A stretch of DNA of 5,251 bases from positions 1-5,251 of the forward strand of contig JAHDSS010000256.1 of the NCBI GenBank assembly GCA_018432565.1, written 5' to 3'. The first letter of the stretch is position 1. Each line of letters starts with the position of its first letter. The notes beneath the pieces are model-generated. The model was not told where the DNA came from. It saw only the letters and a program-made list of their open reading frames with translations, and did no database searches. This document shows positions 1 to 5,251 of the stretch, piece by piece. Both the position numbers and the translations under genes were made by a program. The stretch is from Kiritimatiellia bacterium. GTDB taxonomy: Bacteria > Verrucomicrobiota > Kiritimatiellia > CAIQIC01 > Lenti-01.

Positions 1-149
1 CGGGCGAACTGCAGATAGCCGGCATGGCCCGCATGCATCAGGTCGAAGCAGCCGTTGGTAAACACCACTTTCTTTCCGGCGGCCCGCAGCCGGCGGCATT
101 CCTCCGCCAGGGCGTCCCGGGTCCATATTTTTTTCTCGGCTTCTCTCAT
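1..149 (-). CDS. rfaE2: D-glycero-beta-D-manno-heptose 1-phosphate adenylyltransferase, N-terminal fragment (runs off left edge)
   Basis: Reading leftward from the ATG at 149-147 gives 49 complete codons before the window ends. They begin MREAEKKIWTRDAL and contain VVFTNGCFDLMHAGH at about residues 28-42. This is the nucleotidyltransferase signature of the cytidylyltransferase-like fold: the TNGCFD strand followed by the HxGH motif (H39, H42) that binds the nucleotide phosphates. The wording closely matches RfaE2 and the C-terminal domain of HldE, which transfer AMP to heptose 1-phosphate to make ADP-heptose for the lipopolysaccharide core. The motif sits about 28 residues from the start, as in stand-alone RfaE2 proteins, so this is probably not a bifunctional HldE with an N-terminal kinase. 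The start is supported by a good AGGAG five bases upstream. Related transferases such as glycerol-3-phosphate cytidylyltransferase share HxGH, but FTNGCFDLxHxGH favours RfaE2. The gene is divergent from rsmA. Confidence 0.85.
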   Translation of the reverse strand, partial: MREAEKKIWTRDALAEECRRLRAAGKKVVFTNGCFDLMHAGHAGYLQFA

Positions 150-207
150 GGCAGCTCCTACCTTCCTTCCCCAGATAGCAGAACCCCGCCCCGGACGGAA
201 TCTCCAA
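150..207. other. Divergent intergenic region between rfaE2 and rsmA
   Basis: These 58 bases separate two divergent start codons and must hold at least part of the promoters for both genes unless these lie within coding sequence. I see the AGGAG of rfaE2 and a weak GGA before rsmA, but no convincing -35/-10 pair, operator repeat or leader structure. Confidence 0.5.
155..159 (-). promoter_or_regulatory. Ribosome binding site of rfaE2
   Basis: On the minus strand an AGGAG lies five bases before the ATG at 149, inside a purine-rich leader. It is the clearest Shine-Dalgarno sequence in the window and fixes the start of the adenylyltransferase gene. Confidence 0.7.
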
Positions 208-1050
208 ATGGCCGACAGCCCCAATTTGACGCACCCTTCGGAAGTCCGCGCCCTGCTGGCGCGGCTGGATTTCCATCCCTCGCGTATTCTCGGGCAGAAT
301 TTCCTGATCGATCGCAACATCCTGGGCATTTTGCTGGAGGCCGCCGACTTGTCTCCCGCCGATGCCGTGGTGGAGGTCGGTCCCGGCCTCGGCGTGCTCA
401 CCGAAACCCTGCTGGCCCGCGCGGGGGCCGTCACCGCCGTCGAAAAGGACCGCCGGCTGGCCTCATACCTGCAAGACCGCTTTGCCGGCGAATCCAAGCT
501 CAACCTGATCCGTTCGGACATCCTCGACTGCGACCTGCCCGCGCTCTTTCCCCGGCCGGGCATGAAGCTCGTCGCCAACCTGCCCTATGCCATCGCCGCC
601 CGACTGCTCGTGAATCTGGCGGAACTGCCCCATCCGCCGGCCCGGGTGGTCGTGACCATCCAGCGCGAAGTCGCCGACCGCCTCACGGCCGTCCCTTCCA
701 CCCGCGACTACGGGCTGCTGTCCATCCTGATGCAGCGGCACTACGATATCAACTCCATCAAGCACATCTCCCGCACCTGCTTCTGGCCGCCTCCGTCGGT
801 GCAGTCGTCCATTTCCCGACTGCTCCTGCGCGAACAGCCCCTCGGCGGGGAGGCGGACGAAACCTCCCTGCGCCACCTTCTGCGCCATGTGTTTTCCCGC
901 CGCCGCAAGATGCTGGGGCGGTCCCTGCGCGATCTCACCGATGACCCCCTGCCCGCGCTCGCCGCCGCCGGGGTGGATCCCGCCGCCCGCGCCGAACAAC
1001 TCCCGCCGGAAACCTGGCCGGCCCTCCTCCGGGCCCTGCCCCGGCAATAA
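208..1050 (+). CDS. rsmA: 16S rRNA (adenine(1518)-N(6)/adenine(1519)-N(6))-dimethyltransferase RsmA (KsgA)
   Basis: This 280-residue protein is a cytoplasmic enzyme that dimethylates two adjacent adenines near the 3' end of 16S rRNA using S-adenosylmethionine, late in 30S subunit assembly. Visible family marks, in order, are ILGQNFLID (27-35), the SAM-binding motif I VVEVGPGLGVLTE (54-66), the acidic ribose contact AVEKD (77-81), SDILD (103-107), the catalytic motif IV NLPYAI (124-129), EVADRLTAVPSTRDYG (154-169), FWPPPSVQS (192-200) and FSRRRKML (229-236) in the C-terminal rRNA-binding part. Length is typical of KsgA. I chose ATG 208 because family proteins begin about 25-30 residues before GQNFL. 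In-frame ATGs at 55 and 148 would run into the divergent rfaE2 and add unrelated residues. The ribosome site is weak (GGA eight bases upstream). All catalytic motifs are intact, so the gene should be functional. A long antisense frame over it is a GC artefact. Confidence 0.96.
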   Translation: MADSPNLTHPSEVRALLARLDFHPSRILGQNFLIDRNILGILLEAADLSPADAVVEVGPGLGVLTETLLARAGAVTAVEKDRRLASYLQDRFAGESKLNLIRSDILDCDLPALFPRPGMKLVANLPYAIAARLLVNLAELPHPPARVVVTIQREVADRLTAVPSTRDYGLLSILMQRHYDINSIKHISRTCFWPPPSVQSSISRLLLREQPLGGEADETSLRHLLRHVFSRRRKMLGRSLRDLTDDPLPALAAAGVDPAARAEQLPPETWPALLRALPRQ

Positions 1051-1104
1051 GCCGGCGGGAATCGCCATTGACCGGCTCCCGGCCGCCGCCCTATCCTTGC
1101 CGGC

Positions 1105-1878
1105 ATGGAATGCGCCGCACCACCGCCGCCTCTCGGTCTCTGGAGTTTCATCCGGCACAGCCTGTTCCGCGAATACGGCTGGCAGTTCTTCCTGCGCATC
1201 GTCCTGCCACACCCTCTGAAAGCCCTTCGGGCGATCCGCACAGCTGCCGCACTCGATGTCTCTGGCGACCGGGTCGACACCCCGGCCGCGGGCCATGAAG
1301 CGCCCTTCGGCGGGCCGCGCGCCGTTCTCGGCCTCGGGTTCTGCATGAAGCCGCTGGATCCGCCCTGCCCGTCGGGACGCTTCAACCACGACTGCGCCTG
1401 CCTGGAGGGACGGTTCGGCAACGGCCCCCTCCCCGCGGCATGCCGACAGTGCGCCATCCGGGAACTCGGCCTCCTTGCGCTGCGCTCCGGCGCCGCCGTC
1501 TACATCATGACCTCGGCCCGGGACATCTTGTTCGACCTCTACCTCCCCGCGCTCAGGTACCGAACCTTCACCACGGGCCTGTTCACCCTCTGCCGCTTTT
1601 CGCTGCGGCCTTTCGCCGTCGGCCTGCTGGCCGCCGGCCTCCGCGGGCGCATGTGGCCGTTTCAATCCGGCGACTGCCGCGACTATCCGACCTGGCTGCG
1701 CGCGGACGGCGGAGACAAGAACGACCGCACCGTGATCTCCGCCGCCGGTCACGAAATGATCCGGGACATCCTGCTTGCGGCCCCGCCGGCGCTGGTTCGT
1801 TCCACGGCTTATGAAAAGCGGGGAGAGATTCTGGTTCCGCAGGCGGCGCCGGCCGCATCCGGCGACGAGTCACAATGA
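1105..1878 (+). CDS. Uncharacterised cysteine-rich protein, possibly metal or Fe-S binding
   Basis: I do not recognise this 257-residue protein. Codon third positions are strongly G/C in this frame, and its stop overlaps the next start as ATGA, so it is very likely a real gene. It is the only ATG in its frame after the in-frame TGA at 1069. No convincing ribosome site is visible, so translation may depend on readthrough from rsmA 54 bases upstream. The central region is striking: cysteines at 80, 88, 97, 99, 113 and 116 fall in GLGFCMKPLDPPCPSGRF, HDCACLE and CRQC, with another at 191 in SGDCRDY. A spaced set like this, including CxC and CxxC, suggests a bound metal or iron-sulfur cluster, which is inference. 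After it come a hydrophobic AVYIMTSARDILFDLYLPAL stretch (131-150), a second one near 158-180, and a polar tail. There is no signal peptide. A basic, hydrophobic N-terminal segment (about 12-45) could associate with the membrane. Confidence 0.8.
   Translation: MECAAPPPPLGLWSFIRHSLFREYGWQFFLRIVLPHPLKALRAIRTAAALDVSGDRVDTPAAGHEAPFGGPRAVLGLGFCMKPLDPPCPSGRFNHDCACLEGRFGNGPLPAACRQCAIRELGLLALRSGAAVYIMTSARDILFDLYLPALRYRTFTTGLFTLCRFSLRPFAVGLLAAGLRGRMWPFQSGDCRDYPTWLRADGGDKNDRTVISAAGHEMIRDILLAAPPALVRSTAYEKRGEILVPQAAPAASGDESQ
1875..1878 (+). other. ATGA stop-start overlap
   Basis: The ATG of the membrane kinase shares bases with the TGA of the cysteine-rich gene. Such overlaps usually mean reinitiation by the terminating ribosome. 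Together with the weak Shine-Dalgarno (at best a GACGAG upstream) this indicates that the two products are made in a linked ratio. Confidence 0.9.
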
Positions 1879-2624
1879 ACGAGCTGATTCAACGCACGCT
1901 GGATTTCTTTGTGGGGAACTTCCCCACCGCCAAAGCGCTGGTCCTGGGCGGCCCGGCCGGCCTGGCCTGGTCCCTGGCGGCCCTGTGGATCGCCGGCACG
2001 CTGAAGCGGCGCGGCGTGCGCACGGGCTATACGCGCAAGACCTTTCATTTTCTGATCTTCAGCACCGCGGCAGTCCTGCAATGGCGCCTGGGATCTTCCG
2101 CTGTCTGCCTGTTCGGCGCCATGTGCTCGCTGGTGGTCTTTTACGCCGTCTGGCGCGGCCCCGGCCACCTGCTCTACGAAGCCATGGCCCGGGAACGGGA
2201 TGAACCGCACCGGACCTTTTTTATCCTCGTGCCGTACTTCACAACCCTTGCTGGCGGTCTGGCCGCCAACATCCTGTTCGGCCCCTTCGCCCTCGCCGGG
2301 TATCTGGTGGCCGGACTTGGCGACGCCATCGGGGAACCCGTCGGCGCCCGGTTCGGCCGGCACCGCTACCGCGTCCCGTCCCGGTCTTCGGTGCCCGCTA
2401 CGCGCAGTTTTGAAGGGTCGGCCGCCGTGCTGCTGATGTCGGCCATCGCCCTGGCCCTTGCAGCCGCGGCAACCCCCCACATCGTCCCCGGGCCTTTCGG
2501 CCTGTTTAAGATTCTCGCCATTGCCGCGATAGCCGCCCTGACGGAGGCCGTCTCGCCCCACGGCTGGGACAACGCCACCATGCAAGTCGTCCCGTCGGCC
2601 CTGGCCTGGCTCTGGCTGGTCTGA
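1875..2624 (+). CDS. Integral-membrane polyprenol/phytol kinase-like protein (dolichol kinase / CTP-transferase superfamily)
   Basis: This 249-residue polytopic membrane protein has hydrophobic segments at roughly 21-43, 58-93, 115-149, 183-204, 208-226 and 234-249. Three family marks are visible. RKTFHF (54-59) follows the first helices and corresponds to the RKxxH loop. GLGDAIGEPVGARFGRHRY (147-165) and RSFEGSAA (177-184) match the GDxxxxxxGxxxG and K-S-x-E-G-S signature. SPHGWDN (227-233) matches the late DN motif. Dolichol kinase (SEC59), phytol kinase (VTE5) and phosphatidate cytidylyltransferases share this architecture. Kinases of the group phosphorylate an isoprenoid alcohol, usually with CTP, in the membrane. 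The substrate cannot be told from the sequence: polyprenol or undecaprenol recycling, phytol or another lipid alcohol are all possible. The start ATG overlaps the preceding stop by four bases, which implies translational coupling to the cysteine-rich gene. One small difference is R instead of the usual K before SFEGS. Confidence 0.82.
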   Translation: MNELIQRTLDFFVGNFPTAKALVLGGPAGLAWSLAALWIAGTLKRRGVRTGYTRKTFHFLIFSTAAVLQWRLGSSAVCLFGAMCSLVVFYAVWRGPGHLLYEAMARERDEPHRTFFILVPYFTTLAGGLAANILFGPFALAGYLVAGLGDAIGEPVGARFGRHRYRVPSRSSVPATRSFEGSAAVLLMSAIALALAAAATPHIVPGPFGLFKILAIAAIAALTEAVSPHGWDNATMQVVPSALAWLWLV

Positions 2625-2639
2625 GGCGGCCGGGCGGAT

Positions 2640-3620
2640 TTACGCCAGATCTTCGATGTCCCGGGCCTGGCGCTGCAGGTCCGCCAGCTCCCTGCGCCAG
2701 AAATCGGCGCTGCCCCATTCGGGGTGGAGCAGCGTTCGCCCCTCGTCGGCTTTCTGGCGGGCGCACCACGCGGCATAATGCAGATAGCGCATGGCGCGCA
2801 GCGGTTCGATCAGCCGCGTCTGGGCATCGTCGTATTCCGCAAACGTCTCGTAGCCTTCCAGCAGCCCGTCGAATTCAGCACGCGCCGCGGGCAGGCGATC
2901 CGGCAGCAGCATCCACAGGTCCTGGATGGCGGGACCGTTGGCCATGTCGTCGAAGTCAATGGCCTGAAACCCCTCCCCCGGCCGCCACAGCAGATTCATC
3001 CGGTGCAGATCCCCATGCAGCCGCTGCCGCGCCGCGCCATCGAACCGCGGCGCGATGCAGTCCAGCAGCCGCTGCGCGGCATCGAGATAGCGGCCGGCGA
3101 CCTCGCGCGGGATCGCCCCGGACCCGCGCAGAAAATCCAGATGCTGCCGCGAGGATTCCCGCGGATCAATCACGATGCGGTGCGCCGCCGGACGGCGCGC
3201 GCCCGCCGCATGAATGCGCCCGATCAGGCGGCCGATCTGGCGCCATTCCTCCCGCGACGGCTCATCGCAGGGGCGCCCGCCCATGCGGGGAAACAGCGCG
3301 AAGCAGATGCCGCCCTCGTCGTGCAGCGTCGCCCCGGCGGCGTCCGCCAGCGGCGCCACGACCGGAATCTCGTCCGCCGCCAGTTCCCGCAGAAAGTCGT
3401 GCTCATCCTGCAGCGCCTCGCGGCTCCAGCGCCCCGGCCGGTAGAACTTGGCAATGACATGCCCGCCGTCTTCCAGGCCGATTTCATACACGCGGTTGAT
3501 ATAGGACGTCAGCGGACGGCAGATGCCGGAGGTGCGCCGCCCCAAAGCGCGCTCGGCGCTGTCCATGACCACATCGGGCGTGAGCGCCTCGAATCCGGCG
3601 GCGCCGGCAGGAACAGACAT
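2640..3620 (-). CDS. srkA: Stress-response serine/threonine protein kinase SrkA (YihE family)
   Basis: The 326 residues match the size and layout of E. coli SrkA/YihE, a cytoplasmic kinase of the aminoglycoside-phosphotransferase-like fold. SrkA protects cells during envelope and oxidative stress by counteracting MazEF-type death pathways. Visible marks are the N-terminal LTPDVV (13-18), SYINRVYEIG (39-48), VIAKFYRPGRWS (55-66) with the probable ATP-contacting lysine K58, EHDF (73-76) with a candidate helix-C glutamate, PVVAPL (86-91) and FALFPRMGGR (107-116). The catalytic loop LHGDLHRMN (201-209) supplies base D204 and N209, and AIDFDDMANGPAIQDLWMLL (220-239) supplies the metal-binding aspartates. 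EGYETF and EPLRAMRYLHYAAW follow as in the family. The start fits homologues, which begin about 10-15 residues before the LTPD motif. It lies 7 bp after the stop of the DUF2723 gene, so the two probably share a transcript. All catalytic residues are present. Physiological substrates are unknown here. Confidence 0.93.
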   Translation of the reverse strand: MSVPAGAAGFEALTPDVVMDSAERALGRRTSGICRPLTSYINRVYEIGLEDGGHVIAKFYRPGRWSREALQDEHDFLRELAADEIPVVAPLADAAGATLHDEGGICFALFPRMGGRPCDEPSREEWRQIGRLIGRIHAAGARRPAAHRIVIDPRESSRQHLDFLRGSGAIPREVAGRYLDAAQRLLDCIAPRFDGAARQRLHGDLHRMNLLWRPGEGFQAIDFDDMANGPAIQDLWMLLPDRLPAARAEFDGLLEGYETFAEYDDAQTRLIEPLRAMRYLHYAAWCARQKADEGRTLLHPEWGSADFWRRELADLQRQARDIEDLA

Positions 3621-3627
3621 GTCCGGC

Positions 3628-5251
3628 CTATCTCGCCAGGCCCGGCAGATTGGGAAGTCCGCCCTGCCACTGCGGCGCCTGCGGCATCGCCGAACGCCCG
3701 GCCTGACGGGGAAACAGCGCGCGGAATTCGGGATTGGAGGCCAGGGGCTGGAAGCGTCCGTCCCTCAGGATGGCGTCGCGGGCCCGGTCGCCGCCCAGTT
3801 CGATCGCCCGCCGCGACGCCTGAACGGCTTCGTTGGCGCGCCCAAGAAACGCATAGGCCGCCGCCAGATCCAGCCAGACATCCAGATTGCCGCCTTCCTT
3901 CTGCGTATAGCGCTCCAGGGTGAAGACCAAGGCGTCCACGCGCTGGTCCTGGGCGAACATGCCGGCCACCGCCAGGAGATGCTGCGGAGGGAAGCCGGGA
4001 TCCGACACCAGCCGCGTCGCCAGATTCTGATAGGCGCTCTGCATCCCGGAAGCGCGGTAAATGGAGACCAGTTCCAGCGCCTCGTCGGGAGTCAGCACGC
4101 CGGAATCCTGCTGCTTCTTCTCGATTTCCCGGCGGCGGTCCACCATGCGGCGGTGCCCTTCGATCTGGTTCAGGAATCCCTTGGCGCTTTCGTTCTTGGG
4201 ATCCTGCTCCTGGAAGGAGCGGATCAGCGTCTCGGCCTCCTCGAAGCGCTGCATGTTCATGTACATCTGCGCCAGGCGGAAGTTCGCTTCCGGCGAGAGC
4301 GGATACAGGTCAATGGACTGCTTGAAGGCATACTCCGCTTCGTCGTACATCCGCCGGTAGTCGTAGATGCCGGCAATCGCGCTGCGCAGCTTCGAGAACG
4401 ACTTGCGCGCGCAGATGTCGCGCCGGAACTCCGGCTGGTCCAGCAGCCACTGCGTGTACCACTCCCAGAACGCGTGGTCGTTTTTCACCAGCTCCGGGTC
4501 CAGCCCCGGCAGCCGGTCCCGGTTCAGCTTCAGAATGATCCCGTGCGGCGTCAGATACGGATACATCCACGGAATCACGTAGCTTTCCTCGACATAGAAG
4601 TCGTGGCGGTCCTTGTTTTCCTTGAAGATCAGCTCGGCAAGAATGCCGTTGATGGTCATGACGCCGCCCACGCCCTGCACGCTGACCTTGCCGCCCTCGA
4701 TCTTGATGTCCGCGCCGGCCTGGATCGCGCCCGAATTGACATCCTCCACGTACTTCCGGAACGCCTCGTTGCTGTCCTCCAGCGACGGAATGTAAATCGT
4801 GTCGCCGTAGAGATCGCGGGTGATGTTCATGAAGGTGTTGTCGGCCAGCGCGTTCTGGGTGATCAGATAGACGTCCGGCCGCACGTCCGCCGAATAGATC
4901 ATGTAGGTCGGCACAAAGCGGCCGGGATCGGTTCCGCCGTAGAAGATCGCGCCTTCGGTCATCGGCGGCGGGTAGGCGGCGTCGCGCGTCGGAATCGCCT
5001 CCCACTGGCGCCGGAACTCCTCTTCGTCGGGATACCAGTGGCGGAAATCATCCTCGATGCCCTCCAATCCCTGCAGCGACCAGTTGCCGAACTGCCAGCC
5101 GTAGTGGTGGCCGTTCTGCTCCGCGCCGCCCACGATCCGGATCTGGTCTTCGTCATAGGCGTTCTGCCACAGCAGGATGCCCGGCAGCAGCAGGCCGGCC
5201 GCCATCGCCGGCAGCCGCGCCTTCTCGCCGAACAGCCGCTCCAGCCACGCC
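3628..5251 (-). CDS. DUF2723 membrane glycosyltransferase-like protein with C-terminal TPR repeats (C-terminal part, 5' end beyond right edge)
   Basis: The reading frame is open through the right edge, so the true start lies outside. ATG 5205 is probably internal, because codons before it encode a further AWLERLFGEKARLPA. Residues below are counted from that ATG. A hydrophobic segment at about 1-15 looks like the last membrane helix. Then follow GWQFGNW (36-42), AIFYGGTDPGRFVPTYMIYSA (86-106), RPDVYLITQNALADNT (109-124) and RDLYGDTIYIPS (130-141), which I recognise as the soluble region of verrucomicrobial-type DUF2723 proteins. That family is related to protein O-mannosyltransferase-like TMEM260, whose multi-helix N-terminus would carry the catalytic site. 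Residues 284-350 and 375-470 form helical TPR-like repeats (YDEAEYAFKQSIDLYP, FEEAETLI, AYAFLGRANEAVQASRRAIEL). The tail is Pro/Gln/Gly-rich. The soluble part is probably periplasmic, by analogy. Enzymatic activity is not proven for this protein. It is the upstream partner of srkA. Confidence 0.88.
   Translation of the reverse strand, partial: AWLERLFGEKARLPAMAAGLLLPGILLWQNAYDEDQIRIVGGAEQNGHHYGWQFGNWSLQGLEGIEDDFRHWYPDEEEFRRQWEAIPTRDAAYPPPMTEGAIFYGGTDPGRFVPTYMIYSADVRPDVYLITQNALADNTFMNITRDLYGDTIYIPSLEDSNEAFRKYVEDVNSGAIQAGADIKIEGGKVSVQGVGGVMTINGILAELIFKENKDRHDFYVEESYVIPWMYPYLTPHGIILKLNRDRLPGLDPELVKNDHAFWEWYTQWLLDQPEFRRDICARKSFSKLRSAIAGIYDYRRMYDEAEYAFKQSIDLYPLSPEANFRLAQMYMNMQRFEEAETLIRSFQEQDPKNESAKGFLNQIEGHRRMVDRRREIEKKQQDSGVLTPDEALELVSIYRASGMQSAYQNLATRLVSDPGFPPQHLLAVAGMFAQDQRVDALVFTLERYTQKEGGNLDVWLDLAAAYAFLGRANEAVQASRRAIELGGDRARDAILRDGRFQPLASNPEFRALFPRQAGRSAMPQAPQWQGGLPNLPGLAR
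4145..4365 (-). repeat. TPR-like helical repeats within the DUF2723 protein
   Basis: Two tandem 34-residue-like units are visible on the minus strand. One has YDEAEYAFKQSIDLYP. The next has ANFRLAQMYMNMQRFEEAETLI followed by a DP turn. Large and small residues alternate as in tetratricopeptide helices. A further unit (VWLDLAAAYAFLGRANEAVQ) lies nearer the C-terminus, at about 3805-3890. Such repeats usually dock partner proteins. Confidence 0.65.

Noticed and set aside
128..134. Run of seven T (seven A in the rfaE2 coding strand), a possible slippage or phase-variation site
   Set aside because: Seven bases is short for a phase-variable tract and it encodes an ordinary Lys-Lys-Ile stretch. 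No alternative frame product is indicated.
24..944. Plus-strand open frame of 306 codons overlapping rsmA
   Set aside because: It is an out-of-frame shadow of rsmA with an arginine/proline-rich composition and no motifs.
1051..1104. Possible hairpin after rsmA (CGGGA at 1056-1060 against TCCCG at 1077-1081)
   Set aside because: The stem is only five pairs with a 16-base loop and no following T-run. In DNA this GC-rich such pairing is expected by chance, so I do not call a terminator.
463..1752. Long minus-strand open frame of 429 codons
   Set aside because: It is antisense to rsmA and the cysteine-rich gene. Its protein is low-complexity, rich in G, A, E and R, with no family motifs. This is typical of a shadow frame in GC-rich DNA.
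2724..3923. Plus-strand open frame of 399 codons
   Set aside because: It is antisense to srkA, whose catalytic motifs are unambiguous. The predicted product is R-, P- and A-rich without a recognisable domain.
4310..5005. Minus-strand open frame of 231 codons
   Set aside because: It lies in another frame of the DUF2723 gene and has an R/A/G-rich shadow composition. The DUF2723 frame holds the conserved motifs.

Overview
The window is ordinary-looking chromosomal DNA from a GC-rich bacterium, with third codon positions mostly G or C. It is densely coding. It holds six genes in two converging blocks, with no RNA gene, mobile element, CRISPR array or long repeat that I can see. The best taxonomic clue is the large gene at the right edge. 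Its GGTDPGRF...ITQNALADNT...RDLYGD block is what I remember from DUF2723 membrane proteins of the PVC group (Verrucomicrobiota, Kiritimatiellota, Lentisphaerota). The lineage is therefore an inference, held with moderate confidence. The start of a heptose-nucleotide gene at the left edge suggests a Gram-negative cell envelope.

Layout: (1) At 1-149, minus strand, is the N-terminal 49 codons of an RfaE2/HldE-type heptose-1-phosphate adenylyltransferase, running off the left edge. (2) Divergent from it at 208-1050, plus strand, is rsmA (ksgA), the 16S rRNA dimethyladenosine transferase. (3) At 1105-1878, plus strand, is an unrecognised 257-residue protein with a clustered cysteine pattern. (4) At 1875-2624, plus strand, overlapping the previous stop codon as ATGA, is an integral-membrane kinase of the dolichol/phytol (polyprenol) kinase and CTP-transferase superfamily. 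(5) At 2640-3620, minus strand, is a SrkA/YihE-type stress-response protein kinase. (6) At 3628-5251, minus strand, is the C-terminal part of a DUF2723 membrane glycosyltransferase-like protein with TPR repeats. It is cut by the right edge and lies 7 bp upstream of srkA.

How they may work together: rsmA is ribosome-biogenesis housekeeping. The cysteine-rich protein and the membrane kinase look translationally coupled and probably share a process. The DUF2723 protein and srkA form a second short operon that converges on the first with only 15 bp between stop codons. Heptose activation, a polyprenol-type lipid kinase and a DUF2723 (protein O-mannosyltransferase-like) protein hint at a cell-envelope glycosylation neighbourhood. 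That link is inference from family roles, not something the sequence proves. The most novel item is the uncharacterised cysteine-rich family. I did not find a clear new multi-gene defence or mobile system.
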